Source: Maricaulis sp.
GTDB lineage: Bacteria > Pseudomonadota > Alphaproteobacteria > Caulobacterales > Maricaulaceae
Reading direction: 5' to 3'
Length of the DNA: 64,000 nucleotides
Assembly (NCBI RefSeq): GCF_017643475.1
Contig: NZ_JAEPNI010000001.1
Coordinates: forward strand, 1,178,001 to 1,242,000
The notes beneath the pieces were generated by a model. That model ran no database searches, was not told where the DNA came from, and was given only the letters and a program-made list of their open reading frames with translations. The position numbers and the translations under genes are program-made. This document shows positions 18,748-27,179 of the stretch, one piece after another (the stretch's first letter is position 1; the number at the start of each line of letters is the position of its first letter).

Positions 18748-18784
18748 ACCGTCCAGACGGTACAGTCAAGACCGTCCAGACGGT
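18748..18784. promoter_or_regulatory. Tandem TetR-type operators upstream of the efflux operon
   Basis: Two exact copies of ACCGTCCAGACGGT (18748-18761 and 18771-18784) are each inverted repeats with 6-bp arms around CA. Both are followed by ACAGT... in the form of a 19-bp direct repeat. Their centres are 23 bp apart, about two helical turns, so two dimers could bind one face of the DNA. The first copy ends 20 bases before the tetR start, consistent with autorepression. Confidence 0.8.
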
Positions 18785-18820
18785 ACAGTGGCTGGATTGG
18801 CGTCATTTCACGGAGAATTC

Positions 18821-18892
18821 ATGCGATTTTCAATTTCAGCGCGAATTCAGTGGGCTGACACAAATCCCGGTTGGTGGAGGCGCGCGGCGTGA
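18821..18892 (+). CDS. Possible 23-residue leader ORF before the P1 nuclease gene
   Basis: An ATG at 18821 lies five bases after GGAG (18812-18815) and opens a 23-codon ORF with three Trp codons, two adjacent, near its end, stopping at TGA 18890-18892. Twelve bases later comes a hairpin (AGGGGC 18905-18910 pairing with GCCCCT 18918-18923), directly before the nuclease gene. The layout recalls a leader peptide, but the T-run is only two to three bases and no regulation is known, so this may be chance. Confidence 0.25.
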   Translation: MRFSISARIQWADTNPGWWRRAA

Positions 18893-18940
18893 CGGCCTAG
18901 GGAGAGGGGCATTGCGAGCCCCTTTCAGACGAGATCTGCC

Positions 18941-19828
18941 ATGTCCTTTTTTCGCGTTTTGCTTTCTGCCGGTGTCGTCGCGACCCTGGCCCCGACCGCT
19001 CCGGCCATGGCTTACGGCCGTGATGGGCATCGTCTGGTCTGTGACATGGCCTATCGCTTCCTGAAGCCGCAAGCGCGCGCCGAGGTCGATCGTCTGATCG
19101 CGCTGGACCCGCAGTTTGATCACTTCCGTGATGTCTGCAGCTGGGCAGACCAGGTCCGCAGCTCCACACATCTGCGCACGGCGCCCTTCCACTATACGGG
19201 GCAGGAACGCGACGACCCGATCGTTGATGCGGAAGACTGTGCCTTCAATGGCTGCATCACCTCTGCCATCGAACTACATGCCCGCGAGCTGGTCGATGAG
19301 GACAATTCGGATGAGGAGCGCCTTGAGGCGCTGAAATTCCTTGCCCACTGGATCGGCGATATCCACCAGCCCCTGCATGTCTCCATCAATGGCGATCGTG
19401 GCGGCAATGATATCCCGGTGATCTGGCGTGGTGAGCGTCACACCAATCTCCACCGGGTCTGGGACAGCGAGATCATCCTGGACTATATGGGCGAAACCTG
19501 GCCCTGGGCGCCGGCGTCGGAACGGGTGAATTACTTTGCTGACGAGCTGGCCGCGGAAATCCCACTGACCGGTTCGGAAATCTACACCACGGTCGATCCG
19601 ATCGCCTGGGCGCAGGAGAGCCACAATATCGTGCGTTCCCGCGATTTTGCCTACTACTGGGCCAATGCCGAGAACACGATTGAGCCGGGTGATGCCTACT
19701 ACGAGCGCGGCCTGCGCATCTCCCGCCAACAGCTCAAGCTCGCCAGCGTTCGCCTGGCGGGCGTGCTTAACGGCCTGCTCGACAGCCCGGCTGAGGGTGT
19801 CGGCGGTTTCGAGACGGCGCTCGACTAG
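18941..19828 (+). CDS. S1/P1-family nuclease, secreted
   Basis: This 295-residue zinc-dependent single-strand nuclease / 3'-nucleotidase has a signal peptide (1-24, cleavage after AMA). Ligand motifs for three Zn ions appear in order: YGRDGH (His30), CSWAD, PFHY, HWIGDIHQPLH, GGN and NLHRVWD. In characterised S1/P1 enzymes the mature protein starts with Trp, whose amino group binds zinc; here the predicted first residue is Tyr25, an unusual substitution. The enzyme probably acts in the periplasm or medium to scavenge phosphate and nucleosides from nucleic acids. A possible leader ORF and hairpin precede it. It is convergent with the SIMPL gene, 4 bases apart. Confidence 0.93.
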   Translation: MSFFRVLLSAGVVATLAPTAPAMAYGRDGHRLVCDMAYRFLKPQARAEVDRLIALDPQFDHFRDVCSWADQVRSSTHLRTAPFHYTGQERDDPIVDAEDCAFNGCITSAIELHARELVDEDNSDEERLEALKFLAHWIGDIHQPLHVSINGDRGGNDIPVIWRGERHTNLHRVWDSEIILDYMGETWPWAPASERVNYFADELAAEIPLTGSEIYTTVDPIAWAQESHNIVRSRDFAYYWANAENTIEPGDAYYERGLRISRQQLKLASVRLAGVLNGLLDSPAEGVGGFETALD

Positions 19829-19832
19829 GGCA

Positions 19833-20732
19833 CTATTCGACGGCGTAGATGGCGCAGACGCGCGCCGTCATGCGGTGCGGATCAAAGTCCGATGCGACTG
19901 TGAACGCTTCTGCGGCTTCGACAATATCGTCTACGCTGATTGAACCCGTCGCCAAGCTGCTGTCGGTCAGGTCGAGTTCGCTGACTGCCTCATATGCCGT
20001 GCGACGAATTCTACTGCCGGTAACAACGATGCGGTCCGACGCATCGCTTCTCAAAGCATCCTGTCCCGGAGCGCCGTAAACCTGTCCCAGGCAGGATTGC
20101 GTTCCTTCACGCAGGACCAGGAGGCTGCCGAGTTGATCCCCGCTGGTTTGTGCAACGATCTCTGCGCGGGCCTGTGCGTCAGCAACAGCGGCAGCAAAGA
20201 CGGTTCGCTGCAGCTCTACTCCGGCGTCCAGGAAGAAGCGGACGCTGCCTGCTTCCGATGGCCCCAATGCGAGTGCTGCGCCGCGCAAGGTCGCGACCCC
20301 TTCAAGGTCCGAGCTTTCCACATCGACACTGGCTATCGCGACGTAACCGATGAGCGCATTTGGATGGATGTTCTCCTCCACGGCCTCTTCGAACTCGGAC
20401 ACCTGGATCCGAACCTGCTCATAGAACGGCTCTACATCGATGGACGTGGTAATGCGCACCGCGTCTTCACCGATCTCACGCATGGCTTCCACCGCCAAAT
20501 TGGCACGAGTAATCGCAAGTGCGTTCGCTTCCGCAGCGGTGGCAGCCTGGGCCCGGTAGGAGACGCCGAACTCTGCGCGATTTGGCAGGACTTCAATGCT
20601 CGCCCGGCCGATCGCCTCGATGGATTGTTCACGTGCCCAGATCGGAGCGCTCGGGTCCGATGTGGTCTCGAACTGGCAAGCCGTGAGGCAGACGGCGGCG
20701 CCGGAAAGCGCCAGGGCGTGCGTGAACTTCAT
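19833..20732 (-). CDS. SIMPL-domain (DUF541) lipoprotein
   Basis: This 299-residue protein has a lipoprotein signal (lipobox LTAC, Cys19) and a SIMPL/DUF541 domain, recognisable from IEAIGRASIEVLPNRAEFGV near the N-terminus and the AVADAQARAEIVAQTSG helix followed by LGSLLVLREG. Family members (YggE/BP26-like) form periplasmic oligomers; some are linked to oxidative stress, but activity is unknown. A segment near residue 237 reads DRIVVTGSRIRR, strikingly like the N-terminal extension of TonB receptors, and looks like an insertion within the SIMPL domain before the final DFDPHRMTARVCAIYAVE tail. GGGGGAAA precedes the ATG. Confidence 0.8.
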   Translation of the reverse strand: MKFTHALALSGAAVCLTACQFETTSDPSAPIWAREQSIEAIGRASIEVLPNRAEFGVSYRAQAATAAEANALAITRANLAVEAMREIGEDAVRITTSIDVEPFYEQVRIQVSEFEEAVEENIHPNALIGYVAIASVDVESSDLEGVATLRGAALALGPSEAGSVRFFLDAGVELQRTVFAAAVADAQARAEIVAQTSGDQLGSLLVLREGTQSCLGQVYGAPGQDALRSDASDRIVVTGSRIRRTAYEAVSELDLTDSSLATGSISVDDIVEAAEAFTVASDFDPHRMTARVCAIYAVE

Positions 20733-20930
20733 CGGATTTCCCCCTTAAACCGGACCGGCCAAGCTATGCACCCAAAAGCTGTCGCCGCAAGCTGTTACAT
20801 CTTGGCAACGACTCGCGAGTGACGCGAAATTTAATACTTTTCCACGCCCCAATTGCCTTGTCCGTCAGGTGCATAAATGGTTAACATCGGGCACGAGTAA
20901 ACCTTCCGCATCGCGGTAAGGGGGGGAAGT

Positions 20931-22046
20931 GTGTTTGAGTCGGTTTCCGAGCAAGAGCTGGTAATCGCTGCGGGTTCGTTCGCGGTGATTTCGCTGCTGT
21001 GCTGGGGATATTGGCAATATCTGACTCATGACAGACGGCAGCGCGACGCGCGTTCCCTCGAGAAACTTCGAACCTGGCTTGATCGTTCCTACGAGGAAGC
21101 CAGGCAGGGGTACAAGGACGCAAGGGCCAGGCTCGAGAAGCGCAACCGCAAGAATACGATTGTCATCGATCTGATCCATGATCTGGGCGATGAATTCGAG
21201 GGGCGCGACAGCGCCGAGCAGGAAATCACCTTCGACGAGGCTTTCAACGCCATCGCTGCCATTCGCGGCGCGAATGCCCGAACGAACATCATGATCATCC
21301 TGCATACGCTGGGCGGCTATGCCCGGCCGGCGCACATGGTCGCCCTGGCGCTGAAGAAGCACCTCAAGAAAGTCGGCAGGCACAATCCCTACAAACATCC
21401 CAAGGTCACGGTCTATGTGCCCTATGTGGCGATGTCAGGAGGTACATTCATCGCCCTGGCGGCGGATCGGATCTTCATGGATGAGACCGCGTCCCTGGGG
21501 CCGATCGATACGATTTACGGATCCTTCCCGAGCGAGGCGTATGAAGATCTGATCGCTCAGAAGGGGGTAGAACAGACCCAGGACCTTCTGGTTCTGCTGG
21601 CGCATGAAGCGTCCAAATACGACAAGTATGCGCAGGAAGTGGCGCGGGAGATCATCAACCCTGTTCACAAGCTTCCGCTCGGCAAGATGCCGGCAGACGG
21701 CCCGCGAACCGATGCAGCGCGATCGCGGGCGCTCGCTGACCATCTGACCTCGGGCGAGATGTCGCACAGCCAGGCCATATCACCGACCTCCGCGCGCGAG
21801 CTCGGGATCAATCTGTCCAGGAGCATCCCGCCGGACGTCTATAATCTGGTCGATGCGCGTATCCGCATGATCCAGACCAAGGCGAAGAGCGAAGCGGACA
21901 AGGAAGCGCGCGAGGCGGACGAGAAGAAGCCGGATACCCCGAATTCCTCCGGCGATGACGATCAGCCACCCACGGCTGGCCGTCCGGACCGCACCGACCC
22001 GATTATCCAGAAAGTGATCGACAAGACACTTGAGGGCATCGAATAG
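20931..22046 (+). CDS. SDH-family ClpP-fold serine proteinase, membrane anchored
   Basis: This 371-residue protein belongs to the serine dehydrogenase proteinase family (ClpP/SppA fold). An N-terminal membrane helix (about 9-30) is followed by a charged linker, then the ClpP-like core. ILHTLGGYA forms the oxyanion-type glycine turn, and YVAMSGGTFIALAADRI carries the likely nucleophile Ser169, followed by DETASLGPIDTIYG. The last 60 residues are charged and disordered (KSEADKEAREADEKK..., Asp/Pro-rich). The start is GTG 20931 after GGGGGGAAG. A TTAACCAT half-site on the minus strand (20877-20884) lies in the divergent promoter region shared with the SIMPL gene. It probably processes membrane or periplasmic proteins; the substrate is unknown. 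Confidence 0.87.
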   Translation: MFESVSEQELVIAAGSFAVISLLCWGYWQYLTHDRRQRDARSLEKLRTWLDRSYEEARQGYKDARARLEKRNRKNTIVIDLIHDLGDEFEGRDSAEQEITFDEAFNAIAAIRGANARTNIMIILHTLGGYARPAHMVALALKKHLKKVGRHNPYKHPKVTVYVPYVAMSGGTFIALAADRIFMDETASLGPIDTIYGSFPSEAYEDLIAQKGVEQTQDLLVLLAHEASKYDKYAQEVAREIINPVHKLPLGKMPADGPRTDAARSRALADHLTSGEMSHSQAISPTSARELGINLSRSIPPDVYNLVDARIRMIQTKAKSEADKEAREADEKKPDTPNSSGDDDQPPTAGRPDRTDPIIQKVIDKTLEGIE

Positions 22047-22140
22047 CGAACCGACGGCTTGCGCAGGGCACCCAGCTGCACCTGCGCCTTGAAACCCGCG
22101 TCATCATCGCCACCTTGCAACCAGCACAAGGGAAAGCGCC

Positions 22141-22611
22141 ATGACAAGCAAAGCTGAACTCTATGAAGATGTCCGCAAGCAGATCGTTGCGGTGGTGACG
22201 GGGGAAACATCCCACACGGCGCGTTATGCGACCGCCTCCTGCCTCCTGCGCGAGACGTTCGGGGACCGCTACTTCTGGACGGGCTTCTACGTCGTTGATC
22301 CGGCCAAGAAGACCGAGCTGGTTGTCGGGCCCTATCAGGGCACGATGGGTTGTTTGCGCATTCCTTTCGGCAAGGGCGTCTGCGGCGCCGCCGCGGCGAC
22401 GGGAAAAACCCAGCTGGTGGAAGATGTGCACGCCTATCCGGGACACATCGCCTGTGACAGCCGGTCCAATTCGGAAGTCGTGGTGCCCGTCTTTGACAGC
22501 AAGGGCGAGCTGGCGGCGGTGCTTGATGTCGACTCCACAGAGTTTGGCGCTTTCGACACCGAGGACCAGGCCGGTCTGGAAGCGATCTGCCGCGATCTGC
22601 TGACGGTCTAG
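22141..22611 (+). CDS. msrC: Free methionine-(R)-sulfoxide reductase (GAF domain)
   Basis: This 156-residue GAF-domain enzyme of the fRMsr (YebR) family reduces free methionine-R-sulfoxide using thioredoxin. The three redox cysteines are Cys71 (MGCLRIPFGKG), Cys81 (GVCGAAAATGK) and Cys105 (HIACDSRSNSE). Their spacing (10 and 24) equals that of Cys84/94/118 in the E. coli enzyme, and SEVVVP plus LDVDS complete the family pattern. It is cytosolic. Its TAG stop shares CTAG (22608-22611) with the convergent AlkC-like gene. It is probably a stand-alone oxidative-damage repair gene. Confidence 0.92.
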   Translation: MTSKAELYEDVRKQIVAVVTGETSHTARYATASCLLRETFGDRYFWTGFYVVDPAKKTELVVGPYQGTMGCLRIPFGKGVCGAAAATGKTQLVEDVHAYPGHIACDSRSNSEVVVPVFDSKGELAAVLDVDSTEFGAFDTEDQAGLEAICRDLLTV

Positions 22612-23741
22612 TTTTCCATCACCAGTTCAAAATCGTGGCGGCCGCAGGGTTTGCCATTGACCTGCAATTCCACTGCCTGGGGACCGGGATAGTATTTTCG
22701 CGTGGTGATCGGGCGGATCGGGTGGCGTTTTTGGATAGAGACGTGTTCGCCTGGACCCAGGGTGAGGGTTTTCAGCTTGAAGACCTTGGGTGCCGTGTCG
22801 CCATTGGCCTTGCGCCAGTGGACGATGAAATCGATTGCAAGCTGCTGTTTGCGGTCTGCGGTTGACCGGATCACACCTTCGAACTCCAGCGCCTCGCCGA
22901 ACTGAACGACGGGTGTCCGGATGTTGAGCGAGGAGAGCTCGATCTCGGCTTCGCCAAAACCGAGCGTTTCCAGTGCGACCGGATGGCCCTGTTTGATCAG
23001 GGTGCGTAGTGCGTGGCGGATAAGCTTTTTGCGGTGCGGTGTGGCGTTCTCCATCCATTGTGCACAAATGCCTGCTGTCGTGTCCGCATTGTCCTTGGCG
23101 ATGTCGTTGAGATGATTGGCGACCGAACGACGGACATATTCGGTCGGGTCATTTTTCAGTTTTTCCAGGATCGGCAGGCTGGGGCTTGGATCCGCGATGA
23201 AGGCCGGCAATTTCATGGCCCAGGGCAGGCGAGGGCGGGTGCCTTCCGAGGCCAGTCGGCGGACATGGTAATTGTCATCATCCGCCCATTTCGTGATCGC
23301 GGCCATGGCCCTGTCCTGGTCCGCCAGGATGAGATGGCGGATACCGAACTCGGAAGAAAAGCGCTTGGTCATCTCTTTCTGGGCGTTCAGTGCCGCATCG
23401 AACGCCTCGTTACAGCGCAATCCCACCAGGTCACTCATCGGCATGACGGCCCAGCCGCGAATACCCTTGTCGTCCATGCCCACATCGGAGAGTTCGACAT
23501 TGTCTTCGGGATGAAGGCTGGCCAGCATGATCTCGATTGCCCTCTCCAGATCGGAAGGCAGACAGGCATCGAGGGCAATCCTGATCTGCGCCGCTCGCTC
23601 TTTCAGCTCGAGAACATCCAGTCCCGTACTGGCCTTGTCGACAAACATCGCTTTGTCAAAGCCGGGGGAGACGCGCTTGAGATGGTTACCCATCTTTTCG
23701 ATAAGCGCGGGTGAATAGAGGTTTTTCAGCGGTTCGGGCAT
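22608..23741 (-). CDS. AlkC-like DNA alkylation repair protein (HEAT-like repeats)
   Basis: This 377-residue protein starts MPEPLKNLYSPALIEKMGNHL, matching the AlkC branch of HEAT-repeat DNA glycosylases, which excise bulky or 3-methyl-alkylated purines. The middle (about 120-260) is a run of helical repeats with RHLILADQDRAMAAITKWADDDNYHVRRLASEG and EYVRRSVANHLNDIAKD. The C-terminal 90 residues form a beta-rich domain (HWRKANGDTAPKVFKLKTLT) seen in longer AlkC members. ATG 23741 gives the family-like N-terminus; an upstream ATG at 23783 would add 14 atypical residues. Divergent from the YgjP-like gene, convergent with msrC. Family call by recognition; catalytic residues were not verified. 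Confidence 0.78.
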   Translation of the reverse strand: MPEPLKNLYSPALIEKMGNHLKRVSPGFDKAMFVDKASTGLDVLELKERAAQIRIALDACLPSDLERAIEIMLASLHPEDNVELSDVGMDDKGIRGWAVMPMSDLVGLRCNEAFDAALNAQKEMTKRFSSEFGIRHLILADQDRAMAAITKWADDDNYHVRRLASEGTRPRLPWAMKLPAFIADPSPSLPILEKLKNDPTEYVRRSVANHLNDIAKDNADTTAGICAQWMENATPHRKKLIRHALRTLIKQGHPVALETLGFGEAEIELSSLNIRTPVVQFGEALEFEGVIRSTADRKQQLAIDFIVHWRKANGDTAPKVFKLKTLTLGPGEHVSIQKRHPIRPITTRKYYPGPQAVELQVNGKPCGRHDFELVMEN

Positions 23742-23822
23742 ACGGTTGTCCGGCTTGTCTTGAAGAGGGCGGCAGGTCACCATCGGCGCTCTTGATTCAC
23801 AAGTGTGCCTCCTGACGGCCTT

Positions 23823-24545
23823 ATGTCACCAGAAACCATCCAGCTCGACGGCCAGCAGGTCGATTACCAGCTCAAACGGTCATCACGCCGGACAATCGGT
23901 TTTGTGGTTTCCGAGACGGGGCTGGCGGTGACGGCGCCGCGTCACGTGCCCCGGCGCGAGGTTGAGGCAGCGCTCCATCGCAAGTCGGACTGGATCCTGA
24001 AAAAGCTGGCCAAATGGGCCGAGCGTCCTTCGGCGCCCGAGCTTGAATTTGTTGATGGCGAGCGCTTGCCCTGGCTGGGCGGGGAGCGGGAACTGCGTGT
24101 GCAGCGCGAAGGCGTTCGTACACGTGTCGTGGAGACCGGGGGTGAAATCGTGGTGCGTGTGGATCCGGAGCTTTCAGGCGAACTCCTGAAAACGACCGTG
24201 CGCAACGGGCTGGTGCGTTTCTACAAACGCGAGGGTCTGAAACTGATGCAGCCCCTGACCGAGCAGCATGCCCGTTTTTTCCGGCGCGAGGTACGCAAAG
24301 TGATTGTTCGCGAGCAGAAGTCACGCTGGGGTTCCTGCGCGTCCGATGCCACCATTCGACTCAATTGGAGGCTGATGGGCTTTCCTCACGACGTGATCAA
24401 CTATGTGTGTTCTCACGAGGCGGCTCACCTGGTCCATGCCAACCATTCCCGGGCCTTCTGGGAAACAGTCGAAAAAGCCTGTCCAGACTGGCGAATCCAG
24501 CGTGAGTATCTGAAAACTAATTCTTACGTACATGTATACTTCTAA
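23823..24545 (+). CDS. YgjP-like zinc metallopeptidase (DUF45)
   Basis: This roughly 240-residue protein carries the YgjP/DUF45 domain, related to SprT and M48-type minigluzincins. Key motifs are KSRWGSCASDATIRLNWRL and the zinc site CSHEAAHLVHANHSRAFW, with HExxH followed by a third ligand His in the NHS turn. N-terminal strands (RRTIGFVVSETGLAVTAPR) form the family beta domain. There is no signal peptide, so it is cytosolic. The start is uncertain: ATG 23823 or GTG 23805 (6 residues longer), neither with a strong ribosome binding site. It is divergent from the AlkC-like gene, sharing a promoter region of about 80 bases. Some homologues sit with restriction systems, but none is present here. 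Confidence 0.88.
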   Translation: MSPETIQLDGQQVDYQLKRSSRRTIGFVVSETGLAVTAPRHVPRREVEAALHRKSDWILKKLAKWAERPSAPELEFVDGERLPWLGGERELRVQREGVRTRVVETGGEIVVRVDPELSGELLKTTVRNGLVRFYKREGLKLMQPLTEQHARFFRREVRKVIVREQKSRWGSCASDATIRLNWRLMGFPHDVINYVCSHEAAHLVHANHSRAFWETVEKACPDWRIQREYLKTNSYVHVYF

Positions 24546-24652
24546 CCGAAAGGTAAGATGCCGGTACAGGCACCGGTAATGCCACGACTGTCACAACCCG
24601 CATCTGACAACACGCCGTTCGGGGCGGTGTGATCAAATTCGGGATATCAATA

Positions 24653-26743
24653 GTGAAACTGTTCAAGAAGACGGCGGCCGTTGGCCTCGCGGCACTCCTG
24701 CTTTCGGGCACGGCCCTGGCTCAAACCAGCACCCAGGATGGTGCCGTCCTGGTCTATGCGACGACCTATTTCGACGCGTTCAATCCGATCACGGCGCTGG
24801 ACATGGTCAATCAGGTTCCGGGTTTCTCCATCGATAATGGTCAGCATGTACGCGGCCTGGCGGATACGTTCGCAAACGTCCTCATCGACGGCGAACGCCA
24901 GAGCACCAAATCGGAGAGCATTCACGATATCCTCGGTCGTATCCCGGTTGGCAATATTGAACGTGTCGAGCTGGTCCGCGAAGCGGTTGCCGGTATCGAC
25001 ATGCGCGGCCAGACGCGCGTTGTGAATGTCGTCCTGCGTGAAGAGGAATCCAGCCGCTCCACGACGGCCTCGCTGGGCGCGATCTACTGGGCCGGTGGCG
25101 GACGCATCACGCCCAACGGATCGATTTCGACCACGTGGGAACGCGGTGACACGCGCATCACCCTGGCAGGCGGCCTGGACACCAACGGAGCACCGGTCCT
25201 GCGTGATGAATGGCTGTATGACGCAGCCGGAAACCTGATCGAGAGCCGTGACGAGCGCACCTCTCAGGATCGTTTTGCGCCGCGTGTATCCGGTTCCGTC
25301 AACACGACCTTTGACAATGGTTCCCGCCTGAACCTCTCCCTCTCAGCTAACCAGAGTGAATACAACGGCCTGGATACCTCCCGCGTGTTCGATGCGGCCG
25401 GCGCGCCGCTGCGTACGGAAATCTTCACGACGGAGTGCGAGAATACGAGCTGGGAAGGCACGCTGACGTATGAGCGTCCGCTGGGCGAAAATCTGTCCGG
25501 TCAGCTTGTCCTGCTGAACCAGCAGAGCGAATCCACCTCCGCGGATGAATTCCTGCGCGCCACCGAAACCGGCAGCCGAAACACGACTTTCTTCGACAAT
25601 GATGTCGAAAGTGGTGAGCGCGCGGTTCGCGGCACTGTGACCTGGGATATGAACGATCGTCACTCCTTTGAGTTCGGTGCGGAAGGCGCGTTCAACTATC
25701 TGGAAAACAGCCTGTTGATCTCCGTCGCTGCCGGCTCCACCCAGCCGACCCAGCTGCCGGTTTCCAACACGCGTGTGGAGGAAGAGCGTGCGGAGATCTT
25801 TGCCTCCCACGTCTGGCGTCCGATGGACAGTGTGACCGTGGAGTCCGGTTTCCGTCTGGAACGTTCCACGATTTCACAGTCCGGCGATGCCTCCCGTGAG
25901 CGCAGCTTTGACTATCCCAAACCGTCGATCACGCTGACCTGGAATGCTGACGAGGACACCCAGTGGGTGTTCGGTCTGGAACGTGATGTTGGCCAGCTTT
26001 CCTTTGGCGCTTTTGCAAGCTCCATCAATCCGACGGACGATGTCGTCCTGATCGGCAATCCGGAGCTGGAACCGGAAAAGACCTGGCGCGCCACGGCCCA
26101 GTGGGAAAGGCGCTGGAATGGCGAGGGTTTCTTCCGGGTCAGCCTGACCCATGAAGAGGTCGAGGATGTGCGTGATGCGCAGCCGGTGACGGTGGTGACC
26201 GACGGCAGCGTCACGCCGCCGCTGACGACCACCTTCGATGCGCCGGGCAATATCGGCGACGGGCGGCGCACCTACATGCTGGCCGAAACGGCGATCCCGC
26301 TGGATGATTATGGTCTGGGCGACAGCCGCCTGAACCTGTCTGTCTTCCTGCGCGATACGGAAGTCACTGACCCGACCACCGGCGAAAGCCGTCGTTTCCA
26401 GGGGAATGAGGACTGGCGGTTCATGGCGAATTTCCGCCAGAACCTGACCCAGCACAACATGTCCTGGGGTTTCAGCGGCCACGTGCTCGGCGACGAGGAT
26501 ATGTATCGCTTTGACGAGGTCTACATCTTCAGCCGCGAGCCGCGCCTGGATCTGTGGGTTGAGACCACAGCGTTCTTCGACGCGACGGTGCGCCTGTCCT
26601 GGCAGGATCTCACACCGCAGGTTCGGGAGCGTGAACGTCGCTTCTTCTCCGATGCCCGCGATGTGGGCACGCTGGAAGCGGTCGAGTTCCGTGAACAGGA
26701 TCTTGGCGGGTTCGTCGTCCTGACCGCGCGCAAGACTTTCTGA
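24653..26743 (+). CDS. TonB-dependent receptor
   Basis: This outer-membrane beta-barrel receptor of 696 residues has signal peptide MKLFKKTAAVGLAALLLSGT... and a plug domain with DMVNQVPGFSIDNG, VRGLADTFANVLIDGERQSTKS and IPVGNIERVELVREAV. A long barrel of alternating beta strands follows, ending in ...FVVLTARKTF with the aromatic terminal residue expected for outer-membrane insertion. It is rather short and shows no classical TonB-box extension; the first plug segment begins right after the signal. GTG 24653 with CGGGA upstream gives the clean signal; the in-frame GTG at 24629 adds 8 residues. The ligand is unknown. A strong intrinsic terminator follows. Confidence 0.9.
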   Translation: MKLFKKTAAVGLAALLLSGTALAQTSTQDGAVLVYATTYFDAFNPITALDMVNQVPGFSIDNGQHVRGLADTFANVLIDGERQSTKSESIHDILGRIPVGNIERVELVREAVAGIDMRGQTRVVNVVLREEESSRSTTASLGAIYWAGGGRITPNGSISTTWERGDTRITLAGGLDTNGAPVLRDEWLYDAAGNLIESRDERTSQDRFAPRVSGSVNTTFDNGSRLNLSLSANQSEYNGLDTSRVFDAAGAPLRTEIFTTECENTSWEGTLTYERPLGENLSGQLVLLNQQSESTSADEFLRATETGSRNTTFFDNDVESGERAVRGTVTWDMNDRHSFEFGAEGAFNYLENSLLISVAAGSTQPTQLPVSNTRVEEERAEIFASHVWRPMDSVTVESGFRLERSTISQSGDASRERSFDYPKPSITLTWNADEDTQWVFGLERDVGQLSFGAFASSINPTDDVVLIGNPELEPEKTWRATAQWERRWNGEGFFRVSLTHEEVEDVRDAQPVTVVTDGSVTPPLTTTFDAPGNIGDGRRTYMLAETAIPLDDYGLGDSRLNLSVFLRDTEVTDPTTGESRRFQGNEDWRFMANFRQNLTQHNMSWGFSGHVLGDEDMYRFDEVYIFSREPRLDLWVETTAFFDATVRLSWQDLTPQVRERERRFFSDARDVGTLEAVEFREQDLGGFVVLTARKTF

Positions 26744-26770
26744 CCCTCCCCCCTTGGGTCAGACGACCAG

Positions 26771-26800
26771 AGGCCGGTCCCCAACGGGGCCGGCCTTTTT
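26771..26800 (+). terminator. Rho-independent terminator of the TonB receptor gene
   Basis: An AGGCCGG/CCGGCCT stem with inner CCCC/GGGG and a one-base bulge closes over AAC and is followed by TTTTT (26796-26800). It lies 28 bases after the receptor stop. Confidence 0.88.
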
Positions 26801-27179
26801 GTCTGTGGTGACAGGGCCGTTATCGCCTGCAAACAGTCACAAACTGACATGTACCGGGCCTTCATGGCGCTGATAGCGTCAACGAACTCGATGGCAGTTG
26901 TCGAGTGTCCCGGTCGGCCTGTCAGGGTTTTTTAGCCGCTCTCCTGTGGGTCACCGGACTTGGTGCGCTGGTTCGGGTTCGAACACGGGCATGGGCTGAT
27001 GGTGGGCAACTATCCCGACACCTGGGGCTGGGCCTTGAGCTCGACCAGCGCATCAAACTTCCGGCGAACGATCCAGCGCTAGATGAAGGCTTGGTAGGAC
27101 AGCATTCATGTCTTCGAAGGTGCGGTATACTAGGTTGTGTCGAAGGAAAGGCGCCGAGAGCGAGCGCATTGAAATCGAG
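26801..27179. other. Intergenic stretch without a recognised gene
   Basis: No supported gene is seen between the terminator and the AraC-type pseudogene. One + strand frame (about 26936-27079) is open between stops and reads protein-like (RWFGFEHGHGLMVGNYPD within it), but has no start or ribosome binding site. It could be a decayed gene fragment. A GGGTTCGAAC sequence near 26975 resembles a tRNA T-arm, but no tRNA can be folded around it. Confidence 0.4.

Noticed and set aside
26969-26990. tRNA T-arm-like sequence GGGTTCGAAC
   Set aside because: No acceptor, D or anticodon stems can be built around it.
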